DNA of 64,000 bases from Pseudarthrobacter polychromogenes (GTDB lineage Bacteria; Actinomycetota; Actinomycetes; Actinomycetales; Micrococcaceae): the NCBI RefSeq assembly GCF_014644495.1, contig NZ_BMKU01000005.1, positions 277,011-341,010 of the forward strand, in the 5' to 3' direction. Positions 52,704 through 61,924 of the stretch are shown here, piece after piece. Numbering within the stretch: the stretch's first letter is position 1; each line of letters starts with the position of its first letter. Below the pieces are notes generated by a model. The model was not told the DNA's origin. It ran no database searches and saw only the letters and a program-made list of their open reading frames with translations. A program made the position numbers and the translations under genes.

Positions 52704-53234
52704 GTGACAACGCAACCCACTTCTTCCGGTACCCCGCCCTTTTTGATGACTGCCGACGTCGGCAGCGGAACCTTCCGCCTCCGCCCCGCCACACGCGGAG
52801 ACCTGCCTGCCATCGTGGAGCTCCTTGCGGACGATTCCATGGGTGCCGCGCGCGAAAGTCATGGGGACATGGAACCGTATGAGCGGGCCTTTGAAGCGAT
52901 CGACGCCGACCCCTGCCACCTGCTCGTCGTGGGGGAGTTGGTGCGTCAAGGGTCAGCGGACAGTCACGTGGTGGCCACCTTCCAGGTCAGCTTCCTGCCC
53001 GGCATTTCGCGGCGGGGCGCCTGGCGCTCGCAGATCGAGGGCGTTCGGGTGGCGGCCGGCGTCCGGGGCCAGGGCCTCGGCAACCTCATGGTGCAGTGGG
53101 CCATCGACGAGTCCCGGCGCCGCGGCTGCACACTGTTGCAGCTGACCACCCACAAATCGCGGACGGCGGCGCACCGTTTCTATGGGCGCCTCGGCTTCAC
53201 GGCGGACCACGAAGGCATGAAGCTTCCGCTCTGA
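52704..53234 (+). CDS. GNAT family N-acetyltransferase
   Basis: The 176-aa product has the acetyl-CoA loop VRGQGLGNLMV (R-G-x-G-L-G) at about residues 122-132, after the strand IEGVRVAAG, and the C-terminal HRFYGRLGFTADHEGMKL typical of GNAT enzymes. FRLRPATRGDLPAIVELLAD is the conserved opening. A GTG at 52704 is used; an ATG at 52746 is possible and would leave the whole domain intact. The substrate is unknown. It is convergent with the sugar transporter gene across a long hairpin. Confidence 0.85.
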   Translation: MTTQPTSSGTPPFLMTADVGSGTFRLRPATRGDLPAIVELLADDSMGAARESHGDMEPYERAFEAIDADPCHLLVVGELVRQGSADSHVVATFQVSFLPGISRRGAWRSQIEGVRVAAGVRGQGLGNLMVQWAIDESRRRGCTLLQLTTHKSRTAAHRFYGRLGFTADHEGMKLPL

Positions 53235-53237
53235 CCG

Positions 53238-53301
53238 CTGCACCCACAAACGGGCACTGCACCCGGGAGTTCCGGGGTGCAATGCCCGTTGAAGGGTGCA
53301 G
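53238..53301. terminator. Double-layered bidirectional terminator hairpin
   Basis: Outer arms CTGCACCC (53238-53245) and GGGTGCAG (53294-53301) enclose a long inner stem. The inner stem starts AACGGGCA at 53249 and ends TGCCCGTT at 53290, with two mismatches over 19 pairs. It fills the gap between convergent genes ending at 53234 and 53316. Confidence 0.75.
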
Positions 53302-53315
53302 AACGGAGGCGGGCG

Positions 53316-54755
53316 CTAGGCCTTCTTCGAGCCCTTGGCCACGAACAGCGTTTCGGCCTGCTCCAGGGACATCCCGTTGGTCTCCGGCACCTTGAACATC
53401 ACGAAGAAGAAGGACGCCGCGGCAAACAGGGCGTACATGGCGTAGGTGAGCGGCAGCGAGCCGGCGGCCATCACCGGGAAGCTGAGCGTGATCACAAAGT
53501 TGGCCACCCACTGGGCTGCCGCGGCCAGGCCCAGGGCCCGGGCACGGATCCGCGACGGGAAGATCTCACCCAGCAGGACCCACACCAGCGGACCCCACGA
53601 GGCGCCGAAGCTGACCACAAAGACGTTGGCCGCCACCAGTGCCACCGGACCCCACGCGCCGGGCAGGGAAATGTCCTCACCGGAGCCAACGGCGGTGGAG
53701 AAGGCTACGGCCATGGCTCCCAGGGACACGGCCATGCCCACGGAGCCGGCCAGCAGGATGGGCCGGCGCCCGATGCGGTCCACCAGGGCGATCGCCACCA
53801 GCGTGACCAGGATATTGGTGACGGACGTGGCCACGGAGATGGTGAGCGAGTCCTTCTCCTGGAAGCCCACGGCCTTCCAAAGGGTGGTGGAGTAGTAGAA
53901 GATCACGTTGATGCCCACGAACTGCTGCAGGACGGACAGGGTGATGCCCACCCACACCACTGCCTGCAGGCCGAACGTCTTGCCGCGCACGGAGCCTTTT
54001 TGGCCGGCCAGCTTGTCCTCTTCGATGGCGTCCTGGATTTCCCGGATGTGGCGGTCCGTTTCTCCGGCGGGGACGATGGAGTCGAAGACCTTCCGGGCTT
54101 CGTCTTCCTTGCCCTGGAACACCAGGAAGCGCGGGGATTCGGGAAGGGTGAAGGCGATCCAGCCGTACACCACTGCGGGCAGCGCTGCGGCCAGGAACAT
54201 CCAGCGCCACGCCTCGATCCCCAGCCAGTAGGCCTGGTCGGCGCCGCCGGCGCTGGTTGCCAGGAGCGCGTCGGACAGCAGCGCGGCAAAGATGCCTGTG
54301 GTGATGGCCAGCTGCTGCAGCGAGGCCAGTCGGCCGCGGACGTGCCGCGGCGAAATCTCGGAGATGTAGGCGGGGGCGATAACCGAGGCGAGGCCGATCC
54401 CCAGGCCGCCCACCAGGCGCCAGAAGACCAGGTCCCAGACGCCGAAGGCGAAGCCCGTGCCCAGGGCGCTGACCAGGAAGAGCAGCGCACCCAGCTTCAT
54501 GGCAGGGATGCGCCCGTAGTGGTCTGCCACCTTGCCAGCGAGGTAGGCGCCGGCAGCGCAGCCAAGCAGCGCGACGGCCACCGCGAAGCCGGTCACGGCC
54601 TCTGACAGCGCGAACTCGTCCTTCATGGCATCCACGGCGCCGTTGACCACCGACGAATCAAAGCCAAACAGGAATCCGCCCACCGCGCCCGCGAGCGCCA
54701 GCCAGATCACCCGCTGCGGTATTTGGGCGGTTGTCTGCTCCTGTGCAGTGGGCAT
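53316..54755 (-). CDS. MFS sugar porter (sugar:H+ symporter)
   Basis: The 479-aa protein has 12 helices and all sugar-porter signatures: GGFLFGFDSSVVNGA in helix 1, D-x-x-G-R-R-like ADHYGRIPAMK, the PESPRFLVFQG sequence after helix 6, QQFVGINVIFYYS in helix 7, and PETNGMSLEQ after helix 12. These match the XylE/GalP/IolT group, which imports xylose, glucose, galactose or inositol with protons. No catabolic gene is adjacent, so the sugar is open. It is preceded by a terminator and faces the acetyltransferase gene. Confidence 0.93.
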   Translation of the reverse strand: MPTAQEQTTAQIPQRVIWLALAGAVGGFLFGFDSSVVNGAVDAMKDEFALSEAVTGFAVAVALLGCAAGAYLAGKVADHYGRIPAMKLGALLFLVSALGTGFAFGVWDLVFWRLVGGLGIGLASVIAPAYISEISPRHVRGRLASLQQLAITTGIFAALLSDALLATSAGGADQAYWLGIEAWRWMFLAAALPAVVYGWIAFTLPESPRFLVFQGKEDEARKVFDSIVPAGETDRHIREIQDAIEEDKLAGQKGSVRGKTFGLQAVVWVGITLSVLQQFVGINVIFYYSTTLWKAVGFQEKDSLTISVATSVTNILVTLVAIALVDRIGRRPILLAGSVGMAVSLGAMAVAFSTAVGSGEDISLPGAWGPVALVAANVFVVSFGASWGPLVWVLLGEIFPSRIRARALGLAAAAQWVANFVITLSFPVMAAGSLPLTYAMYALFAAASFFFVMFKVPETNGMSLEQAETLFVAKGSKKA

Positions 54756-54894
54756 GGGTCTCCCTAGGTCTGGGTTTTGGTGGATGCGGTGCGGACGTCG
54801 TCGGCTGCGGAACCGGCCCTGGGCCGGCGCACACGCGTTACACAGTGTTCCATGCCACGGAGCGCCGTTCCAGTCGGGCGGGACCGCTTGGCAG

Positions 54895-54946
54895 CAAACA
54901 GGGGACGACGACGGCGGGAGTCGCCGCCGTCGTCGTCCCCTGTTTG
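54895..54946 (-). terminator. 23-bp perfect hairpin after the DHA2 transporter gene
   Basis: Arms 54895-54917 and 54924-54946 are exact complements around six bases (the arms contain GGGGACGACGACGGCGG and its complement). It lies 13 bp beyond the stop of the minus-strand exporter gene. This is one of the strongest stems in the window. Confidence 0.8.
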
Positions 54947-54958
54947 GAGCGGGCTGGC

Positions 54959-56611
54959 TTAGTGGGCCGGCACCGGCTCCTGGGAGGCCGCCTTGGAGTC
55001 CGTGAGCTTCTTGTTGGGCAGCGCGAAACTGATCAGGAACGCCAGTCCGGTGAGCACGGCCGCCGTGAGCATGACGGCGTCGATGGCGTACGCGAAGCCC
55101 TCCGTGATGGGGCGCGTCAGCGTGCTGTTGGCTGTGTGGAGCCAGCTGGTGTCATTGAGGGATTCGTTGGAGGCGCCGTTCTGGAAGAACTCGTACAGCT
55201 TGGCGTTGGCCGGGTCCGTTGCAACGGCCGGGTCCTGCAGGACGGCCTGGTACTCCGGGCTTCCCATCGCCGACTTCATGGTGTCGGCAATCCGGGCCGC
55301 CGCCAGGCTGAACAGCATGGAGATGAACACGGCCGTGCCCACGGCACCGCCCATGGAGCGGAAGAACGCAGCTGAGGAAGTGCCCACGCCCATGTCGCGG
55401 CGCGGCACGGACACCTGCATGGCCAGGGTGAGCGGCTGCATGCAGAAGCCCAGGCCCATTCCGAAGAACACCGCGATCACGCCGGGAACCCAGAGGCCCG
55501 TGTCCACGCCCAGGGAGAGCCCCATGGCGGTGGCGGCCGCCGTGAGGATGGCCGTGCCCATGATGGGGAAGATCCGGTACGTGCCGGACGCCGAGATGAT
55601 GCGGCCCGCCGTGATGGAGCCGGTGAGGATGCCCACGGTGAAGGTGATCATCATCAGGCCCGCTTCCGTGGGCGTGAGGCCCTTCACCAGCTGCAGGTAC
55701 AGCGGGAGCATGGCGATGGCCCCGAACATGCCGATGCCGATGATGAAGTTCAGCAGCGAGGACAGGCCGAACGTGACGTTCCGGAAGAGGCGCAGGGGAA
55801 TGAGGGCGTAGTCGCCGGCACGTTTCTCGGCCAGCAGGAACCAGGCGATGCCCACCACGCCCAGGCCATAGCAGAGGAAGGAGTGGAAGGACGCCCAGCC
55901 CCAGCTGCGGCCCTGCTCCGCCACCAGCAGCAGCGGCACGATGGCCAGCGTGATGGCCGCCGCGCCAAAGTAGTCGATCTTCTGCTTCACGTGCTTGGCT
56001 GGCAGGTGCAGGAACAGGAACACTACGGTGAGCGCGGCCAGGCCGATGGGGAGGTTGATGAAGAACACCCATCGCCAGCCTTCAAAACCGAGGATGTTGG
56101 CGGAACCGGCAAACGCGCCGCCCACCACCGGGCCCAGCACGGAGGAGATACCGAACACGGACATGAAGTAGCCCTGGTACTTTGCCCGGTCCTTGAGCGA
56201 TACGATGTCGCCGATGATGGTCAGCGCGAGGGCCAGCAGGCCGCCCGCCCCGAGCCCCTGGACGCCGCGGGCCAGCGCCAGTTCGGTCATGGAGTGCACC
56301 GACCCCGCATACAGCGAGCCCGCAAGGAAGATCACGATGGCGGTCAGGTACAGCGGGCGGCGGCCGAAAATGTCGCTCAGCTTGCCGTACAACGGGGTGC
56401 TGACCGTGGAGGTGATCAGGTAGGCAGTGGTTGCCCAGGCCTGGAGCGAGAGCCCGTCCAGGTCGTTGGCGATGGTGTAGATGGACGTGGACACGATGGT
56501 CTGGTCCAGCGATGCCAGGAACATGCCCAGCATCAGGCCCACCATGACGGTGACGATCTGGCGCTGTGTCAGGGTTTCTCCGGCAGGGCGCGCGGCAGGT
56601 GCTGTGGACAT
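54959..56611 (-). CDS. MFS multidrug exporter, DHA2 family (EmrB/QacA type, 14 helices)
   Basis: From the ATG at 56611 (GGAG eight bases upstream) the product is 550 aa. DHA2 landmarks: MLGMFLASLDQTIVSTSIYT (motif D1 in helix 1), GKLSDIFGRRPLYLT (motif A), and ARGVQGLGAGGLLALALTII (motif C antiporter signature, after helix 4). About 14 helices are present. Such pumps export drugs, dyes or toxic metabolites in exchange for protons. A near-perfect dyad 36-58 bp upstream suggests MarR-type control, although no marR gene is adjacent. Confidence 0.93.
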   Translation of the reverse strand: MSTAPAARPAGETLTQRQIVTVMVGLMLGMFLASLDQTIVSTSIYTIANDLDGLSLQAWATTAYLITSTVSTPLYGKLSDIFGRRPLYLTAIVIFLAGSLYAGSVHSMTELALARGVQGLGAGGLLALALTIIGDIVSLKDRAKYQGYFMSVFGISSVLGPVVGGAFAGSANILGFEGWRWVFFINLPIGLAALTVVFLFLHLPAKHVKQKIDYFGAAAITLAIVPLLLVAEQGRSWGWASFHSFLCYGLGVVGIAWFLLAEKRAGDYALIPLRLFRNVTFGLSSLLNFIIGIGMFGAIAMLPLYLQLVKGLTPTEAGLMMITFTVGILTGSITAGRIISASGTYRIFPIMGTAILTAAATAMGLSLGVDTGLWVPGVIAVFFGMGLGFCMQPLTLAMQVSVPRRDMGVGTSSAAFFRSMGGAVGTAVFISMLFSLAAARIADTMKSAMGSPEYQAVLQDPAVATDPANAKLYEFFQNGASNESLNDTSWLHTANSTLTRPITEGFAYAIDAVMLTAAVLTGLAFLISFALPNKKLTDSKAASQEPVPAH

Positions 56612-56646
56612 GGGTACTCCAGGGGGAAGGAAAGGGATCACGCGTT

Positions 56647-56669
56647 GATAGTTGCTTTCAGTAACTATC
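56647..56669. promoter_or_regulatory. Dyad upstream of the DHA2 exporter, candidate MarR-type operator
   Basis: Arms GATAGTTGCT (56647-56656) and AGTAACTATC (56660-56669) pair at nine of ten positions around TTC. The 23-bp size and AACTATC ends are usual for MarR-family sites. It lies 36 bp before the exporter ATG. Confidence 0.55.
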
Positions 56670-56718
56670 CTAGGTGCAGTCCTATTCCTCCCCCCGGAGA
56701 AATATTCCAGGCGGGGGA

Positions 56719-57219
56719 CTACCGCTCCACGAGGATCCCGTCCGGGTCGCACCAGATCATGGACCCGGGGTGGATGGTCACGCCGTCGATTTCCACGTCA
56801 ACATCCACCTCGCCGGCGCCGGCCTTGGCGCTCTTGCGGGGGTTGCTGCCCAGGGCCTTCACTCCGAGGTCCAGTGCGGCGATTGCCTCACGGTCGCGGA
56901 TTGCGCCGTTGATGACGACGCCGGCCCAGCCGTTTGCCACGGCGCTTTCGGCGATCATGTCCCCCATCAGGGCGGTGTCCAGCGAGCCTGCGCCGTCCAC
57001 CACCAGCACGTTGCCGTTGCCGGGCGTGGCCAGCGTGGACTTCACCAGGGCGTTGTCCTGGAAGCAGCGGATGGTCCGCACCTGTCCGCTGAAGTGGGAG
57101 CGGCCGCCCAGGGTCTGGAACTGCAGCGATACGGACGCCAGTTCGTCTCCGCGTTCGTCGTACAGGTCCGCCGTGTTGACGGCGGCGGTGCCCTCCGCCG
57201 GCGTTGGCGCTGCGCTCAT
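56719..57219 (-). CDS. RraA family protein (4-hydroxy-4-methyl-2-oxoglutarate aldolase / RNase E inhibitor-like)
   Basis: From the ATG at 57219 (AGGAGA upstream) the product is 166 aa, the usual RraA size. Conserved blocks are NTADLYDERGDEL, VDGAGSLDTALMGDMIAESA (the G-GD-metal loop), and NGWAGVVINGAIRDREAIAA with the aldolase Arg-Asp pair (IRDRE). Many bacterial RraA homologues are HMG/CHA aldolases in aromatic breakdown; in E. coli RraA inhibits RNase E. With 4-hydroxybenzoate genes far away at the left end, the role here is undecided. Confidence 0.88.
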   Translation of the reverse strand: MSAAPTPAEGTAAVNTADLYDERGDELASVSLQFQTLGGRSHFSGQVRTIRCFQDNALVKSTLATPGNGNVLVVDGAGSLDTALMGDMIAESAVANGWAGVVINGAIRDREAIAALDLGVKALGSNPRKSAKAGAGEVDVDVEIDGVTIHPGSMIWCDPDGILVER

Positions 57220-57338
57220 GGTGTTCTCCTCGGTGCTGGTGGCCGTCCTGGTGACCGCGGCCGTCTTACAAGCCGGCACGGTACCGCCCACGATAGTCTG
57301 ACTCCGTCGCCATTTAGCCGCAGCCGGGGGAACACGTC

Positions 57339-58643
57339 ATGAGTCTGTCCGATACGCCCGCACCCCTTGGCCCCTCACCCCAGGGCCACAGTGCCGTTCC
57401 CCCGGACGGTCCGGCGGCGGCGCTCGCCGAACCAACGCGGCAGGTCAGCGCGCGGTGGGTGACCGGGCTGGTCCTGGTGAACGTGGGCATCAACGCCGCC
57501 TTCTTCGGCCCCATCAACGTCTTCATTGGGCAGCAGGCCATCAGTATCGACGAGCCCAGCAAGGAAGCCATCCTGTCCCTTGCCACGGCATGCGGGGCTG
57601 CGGTCTCGCTGGTGGCAAACCCCCTCTTCGGCGCCCTCTCGGACCGCACCACGTCCCGCTTTGGCCGCCGCTCGCCGTGGGTACTGGCGGGTGCCGTGCT
57701 GGCGGCTGTCGCCCTCCTGGCCATGTCCGGGGCGGGCACCGTGGCCCTCATGGTGCTGTTCTGGTGCCTGGTCCAGTTGGGGGCAAACGCGGCGTACGCT
57801 GCGATTACCGCCGCGGTCCCGGACAGGGTGCCCGTGCCCCAGCGCGGGAAGGTAGGCGGACTGGCCGCCATGGGCCAGACGCTGGGTATCCTCACGGGCG
57901 CTGTCTTCGGAGCCGTGGTATCCGGCAACTTCATGGTGGGCTACTGGCTCTGCGCCGCCGCCCTTCTTCTGTCCGTGCTGCCATACCTCTTCCACCGGGA
58001 CGATCCCGTGCTCCACAGGGGCGTCCTGCCCCGCTTCCGTCCGGGGCTGTTCCTCCGGGGATTCTGGATCAGTCCGCGGCGGTACCCTGATTTCGCGTGG
58101 GCCTGGCTTACCCGCTTCCTCGTGAACGTGGGCAACCAACTGACCATCGTCTACCTGCTCTTCTTCCTCCGCGACATCCTGAAGCAGGAGGATCCCGCGG
58201 TGGGCGTGCTGGTCCTCACGGGCATCTACGCGGTGATGGTGATGATCACCGCGGTGGCTGCCGGCCCGTGGAGTGACAGGGTTGGCCGCCGCAAGCCGTT
58301 CGTGATCGGCTCCTCGGCCACCATTGCCATGGCGGCGCTGATCATGGCGTTCTTCCCCGTGTGGCCCGGAGCCCTGGCGGGCGCAGCCGTCCTGGGGATC
58401 GGGTTCGGCGCATACCTGGCGGTCGACTTCGCCCTGCTGACGCAGGTCCTGCCCCTGGCGGCGGACCGGGGCAAGGACATGGGCATCATCAACGTGGCCA
58501 ACTCCCTTCCGCAGGTGGTGGCCCCGGCGCTGGCCCTGGCCGCCGTCACCTACTGGGGCGGGTACCGCTCCCTGTTCATCACCGCTGCCGTCATCGGCCT
58601 GCTGGGTGCCGTCTTTGTGGTGAAGATCAAGAGCGTCCGCTGA
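57339..58643 (+). CDS. MFS transporter (GPH/SLC45-like group)
   Basis: The 434-aa protein has 12 helices. The loop 2-3 motif FGALSDRTTSRFGRRSPWVL and its partner GPWSDRVGRRKPFVIG are the GPH/SLC45-type double motif found in sucrose and glycoside symporters. The N-terminal 45 residues are cytoplasmic. The substrate is unknown. It is divergent from rraA and sits 73-100 bp before a TetR gene on the same strand, which could control it. Confidence 0.87.
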   Translation: MSLSDTPAPLGPSPQGHSAVPPDGPAAALAEPTRQVSARWVTGLVLVNVGINAAFFGPINVFIGQQAISIDEPSKEAILSLATACGAAVSLVANPLFGALSDRTTSRFGRRSPWVLAGAVLAAVALLAMSGAGTVALMVLFWCLVQLGANAAYAAITAAVPDRVPVPQRGKVGGLAAMGQTLGILTGAVFGAVVSGNFMVGYWLCAAALLLSVLPYLFHRDDPVLHRGVLPRFRPGLFLRGFWISPRRYPDFAWAWLTRFLVNVGNQLTIVYLLFFLRDILKQEDPAVGVLVLTGIYAVMVMITAVAAGPWSDRVGRRKPFVIGSSATIAMAALIMAFFPVWPGALAGAAVLGIGFGAYLAVDFALLTQVLPLAADRGKDMGIINVANSLPQVVAPALALAAVTYWGGYRSLFITAAVIGLLGAVFVVKIKSVR

Positions 58644-58742
58644 CCTGCCGGGCGCCCGGAACTAAGGCCGCTGACTAATTACGCCACACTGCCGTGCCGT
58701 ATAGTTGATCCGGATTTGGCGGCGGTCCGGCAGGGGACGATC

Positions 58743-59390
58743 GTGGCTGCTGCACCATTGGAACACAACCCCGGAACGCTGATGCCCGACACCATTTCAG
58801 ACCATCCGCCCATGGCCCCGAGGCCCTCCGCACCGCGCCAGAGGCACCGGTATACCAAGATCCTGGAGGCTGCAGGAGGGGTTGCGCGCAAGGGGCTGGA
58901 GTCCGTGGACATGGCGGAAGTGGCGGCGAGGGCGGACGTGCCGCTGGGGACGCTCTACCGGTACTTTCCTTCCCTGGTGCACCTGATGCTCGCGCTCTAC
59001 CGCCACCAGCTGGAGGAACTCCAAGGGACCGGACGGACCACGGCGGCCCGCTTCCGCGGCAGGGCCCTCGGGAACCTGGTGATGGAAATGTTCCATATGC
59101 GCGTGATGCAGCCTGCCGTGGAACAGTGCCTCAGCCGCGGCGTCTACCTCCCGGACCGGGACACCACCGTACTCCTGCGTGAAATCGACGCGCTGAGTGA
59201 AAAAGCGGTTGCTTCAGCCTCCGGTGACGCCACTGCCGCCCGTGTGCTGCTGCTGGCGATCACTGGTCTGGTCCAGTCCGTCCGGAATCGCCGGCTGTCC
59301 CTCTTCGAGGCGGAGGAAGACCTCAAAAAGGCGTGCGCGCGCCTCTCGCCGGCCAGCGAGCCCGGCTACACACTCCACCACAGCGCGTAA
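58743..59390 (+). CDS. TetR family transcriptional regulator
   Basis: Depending on start the protein is about 200-220 aa; the GTG at 58743 gives 215, an ATG at 58782 gives 202. The HTH lies in RYTKILEAAGGVARKGLESV, then VPLGTLYRYFPSLVHLM. It resembles the KstR-type TetR proteins in its helix 2-3 region, but no steroid genes are near. TATAGT near 58697-58702 could be a -10 box. It follows the MFS gene and may regulate it or the malic enzyme downstream. Confidence 0.85.
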   Translation: MAAAPLEHNPGTLMPDTISDHPPMAPRPSAPRQRHRYTKILEAAGGVARKGLESVDMAEVAARADVPLGTLYRYFPSLVHLMLALYRHQLEELQGTGRTTAARFRGRALGNLVMEMFHMRVMQPAVEQCLSRGVYLPDRDTTVLLREIDALSEKAVASASGDATAARVLLLAITGLVQSVRNRRLSLFEAEEDLKKACARLSPASEPGYTLHHSA

Positions 59391-59669
59391 CAGGTCTAGA
59401 CCAATCCGGCCTTAAATCAGCCATAATGCCGTGACGTGGACCACATATCCGCACGGTAAAACGCTTAGGCAGCAGCTGGCCCGTGTCAAGCCGGAGGCTG
59501 TCCCGTGTGGCGGGCCCTACGATTGTCCAAATGGAGCAGCGGGGACCAATCCCCCAGGCTCCCACGGGCCCGCCACCCCTGGGTATCCGGCCGCACCCTA
59601 GCCACCGCCGAGCCATTGGCTCATGCCCCACGAGCCGTGCGCCCACGGCCAGCACCAGGAGACAACGAC

Positions 59670-60869
59670 GTGTCCATTGACGCACTTGCAGCAACTGACA
59701 ATTCCGCAGCCACCGCCCTGACCGAAGCCGAGATCTTTGACGCCCACCAGGGCGGCAAACTCTCCATCGCCAGCACCGTCCCGCTCTCCAACAAGCGGGA
59801 TCTGTCCATCGCCTACACGCCGGGCGTAGCAGAGGTCAGCCGGGCCATCCACGCCAAGCCCGAGCTTGCCCGTACGCTCACCTGGGCCGAGCGGCTCGTC
59901 GTCGTGGTCAGTGATGGGACAGCTGTCCTGGGCCTGGGCAACATCGGAGCCAGCGCCTCGCTCCCCGTCATGGAGGGCAAGTCCGCCCTGTTCAAGACCT
60001 TCGGCGACCTCGACTCGATCCCCCTGGTCCTCAACACCACCGACGTGGACGAAATCGTGGAGACCCTGGTCCGCCTGCGCCCCAGCTTCGGCGCCGTCAA
60101 CCTCGAGGACATCTCTGCGCCCCGCTGCTTCGAGCTGGAGGAAAAGCTGATCGAGGCGCTGGACTGCCCCGTCATGCACGATGACCAGCACGGCACCGCC
60201 GTCGTTGCCCTCGCCGCCTTGACCAACGCCGCCAAGGTGACCGGCCGCGGCCTGGAGGGCTTGCGTGTGGTGGTTTCCGGCGCGGGCGCCGCGGGCATCG
60301 CCGTCGCCGAGATCCTGCTCGCGGCCGGCATCACCGACGTCGTCCTGCTGGATTCCCGGGGCGTCATCAACAGTGCACGCGGGGATCTTGCCGCGGACAC
60401 CGCCAGCAAGAAGGCGGACATCGCCGGACGCAGCAACCCCCGCGGCGTGGAAGGCGGCCCGGCCGAAGCCCTCGACGGCGCCGACGTCTTCATCGGCGTC
60501 TCCTCCTCCAAGCTGGACGAGGAGCACCTGAAGCTCATGAACCGGGACGCCATTGTGTTCGCGCTCTCCAACCCGGATCCCGAGGTGCTGCCCGAGGTCG
60601 CCGTGAAGTACGCCGCCGTGGTGGCCACCGGGCGCAGCGATTTCCCCAACCAGATCAACAACGTCCTGGCCTTCCCGGGAATCTTCCGCGGCGCCCTGGA
60701 CGCCGGCGCCCGCCGCATCACCCCGGCCATGAAGCTCGCCGCAGCCTACGCCATCGCCGACCTTGCGGCGGAGGACCTGTCGGCGGACTACATCGTCCCC
60801 AGCCCCCTGGATCCGCGGGTTGCCCCCGCCGTGACGGCGGCAGTGGCGGCCGCGGTGGTAGCCGAGTAG
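59670..60869 (+). CDS. NAD-dependent malic enzyme (malate dehydrogenase, decarboxylating)
   Basis: The 399-aa enzyme converts malate to pyruvate and CO2. The start is GTG at 59670, with AGGAGAC eight bases upstream; an open frame to 59505 is not used. Catalytic Tyr and Lys lie in LSIAYTPGVAEVSR and GNIGASASLPVMEGKSAL. Metal-binding acidic residues are in MHDDQHGTAV, and the NAD motif is VVVSGAGAAGIAVAEIL. The size matches the short bacterial SfcA/MaeB N-domain type without the phosphotransacetylase tail. The 280-bp gap upstream (59391-59669) shows no clear dyad. Confidence 0.94.
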   Translation: MSIDALAATDNSAATALTEAEIFDAHQGGKLSIASTVPLSNKRDLSIAYTPGVAEVSRAIHAKPELARTLTWAERLVVVVSDGTAVLGLGNIGASASLPVMEGKSALFKTFGDLDSIPLVLNTTDVDEIVETLVRLRPSFGAVNLEDISAPRCFELEEKLIEALDCPVMHDDQHGTAVVALAALTNAAKVTGRGLEGLRVVVSGAGAAGIAVAEILLAAGITDVVLLDSRGVINSARGDLAADTASKKADIAGRSNPRGVEGGPAEALDGADVFIGVSSSKLDEEHLKLMNRDAIVFALSNPDPEVLPEVAVKYAAVVATGRSDFPNQINNVLAFPGIFRGALDAGARRITPAMKLAAAYAIADLAAEDLSADYIVPSPLDPRVAPAVTAAVAAAVVAE

Positions 60870-60892
60870 CGCCCCTTCCCTCAAGGAACGTA

Positions 60893-60932
60893 CGACGGCG
60901 GTGCCTCCCCTGCGCGGGAGGCGCCGCCGTCG
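60893..60932 (+). terminator. Terminator hairpin after malic enzyme
   Basis: CGACGGCGG (60893-60901) pairs with CCGCCGTCG (60924-60932), and GCCTCCC (60903-60909) with GGGAGGC (60916-60922), giving a 17-pair stem with one G-T pair. It starts 24 bp past the stop. Confidence 0.8.
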
Positions 60933-60967
60933 GGGGTTAAGCGGGCGCCAACCATAGACTGGGACCC

Positions 60968-61471
60968 ATGAACTCGGAAACCGTGGTGACCATCCTGTGC
61001 GGCCTGGCAATCCTTGTGGGCGTGGCGGGAACGGTGATTCCGGTCCTCCCGGGAAGCATACTCATCGGCGCGGGGCTGCTCGCCTGGGCCATCTGGGGCG
61101 GGGCCGGGACTGCGGGCTGGGTGGTGTTCGCGGTTGCCATGGTGTTCGTGGTGGCAGGCATGGCCGCCAGTGCAGTACTCACCGGCAGGAAGCTCAAGGA
61201 GCACGCCATTCCGAGCCGGAGCATCGCCGTTGCCCTGGTTGCGGGTGTGGTGGGCATGTTCATCATTCCCGTGGTGGGGCTCTTTGTGGGTTTTGCCGCG
61301 GGCCTGCTGCTGAGTGAATTCCTGCGCACCCGGAACATTGGCTCCGCAACAACCTCCAGTTGGGCCGCCCTCAAAGCCACCGGGCTTGGCATGCTTGCCG
61401 AGTTCGGCCTGGCCTGCCTGGCCGCCAGCACCTGGGTGATCGGCGTCTGGGTGGCCGCCTCCAACGGCTGA
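60968..61471 (+). CDS. DUF456 family membrane protein
   Basis: The 167-aa protein has five or so membrane helices with many Gly residues. VGVAGTVIPVLPGSILIGAG near residue 20 and the later LVAGVVGMFIIPVVGLFVGF with GLLLSEFL are the recognisable DUF456 blocks, glycine-zipper helices of unknown function. It sits between the malic enzyme terminator and a small SnoaL-like gene 41 bp downstream, which may be cotranscribed. Confidence 0.85.
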   Translation: MNSETVVTILCGLAILVGVAGTVIPVLPGSILIGAGLLAWAIWGGAGTAGWVVFAVAMVFVVAGMAASAVLTGRKLKEHAIPSRSIAVALVAGVVGMFIIPVVGLFVGFAAGLLLSEFLRTRNIGSATTSSWAALKATGLGMLAEFGLACLAASTWVIGVWVAASNG

Positions 61472-61512
61472 AAGTGCTTGCGCCTGCATGCCTCAGGGCG
61501 TACAACGGCACC

Positions 61513-61887
61513 ATGACGGACCAACCTTCAGCCCGGGACCACGTGCACGCCTGGATGGAAAAATACCAGGCCGCCTGGGCCAGCAACCAGCCCGGGGACA
61601 TCCGGGACCTCTTTACGGAGGACGCGCGGTACGAGAAGCGGCCGGGCGATCCGGAGGCGTGGATGGGCCAGGACGGCATCGTGGACGGCTGGCTTGCGGC
61701 CCGGGACGAACCGGCAGACTGGACCTTCATGTGGAAGCTCCTCGGAGCGGACGCGGACACCGCCTTCGTCCAGGGCGTGACCACCTACTCGGCCGGACGG
61801 CCCTCCTACGACAACCTGTGGGTTATCCGGTTCGACGGGGAAGGCCGTGCCGCCGCCTTCACCGAGTGGTTCATGGAGCGGGCCTAA
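61513..61887 (+). CDS. SnoaL-like / NTF2-fold protein
   Basis: The 124-aa product is one NTF2-like cone domain: HVHAWMEKYQAAWASNQPGD, IRDLFTEDARYEKRPGD, then WVIRFDGEGRAAAFTEWFME, the family's closing strand. The YxAAWxSxDxxxxxxLF pattern is usual for SnoaL-like proteins, which include polyketide cyclases, isomerases and carriers. No substrate can be assigned. The start at 61513 is the ATG immediately before the domain. Confidence 0.85.
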   Translation: MTDQPSARDHVHAWMEKYQAAWASNQPGDIRDLFTEDARYEKRPGDPEAWMGQDGIVDGWLAARDEPADWTFMWKLLGADADTAFVQGVTTYSAGRPSYDNLWVIRFDGEGRAAAFTEWFMERA

Positions 61888-61924
61888 GCCGGTCTGTGCT
61901 GCCGTGCACGGCTAGCATGGAAAG

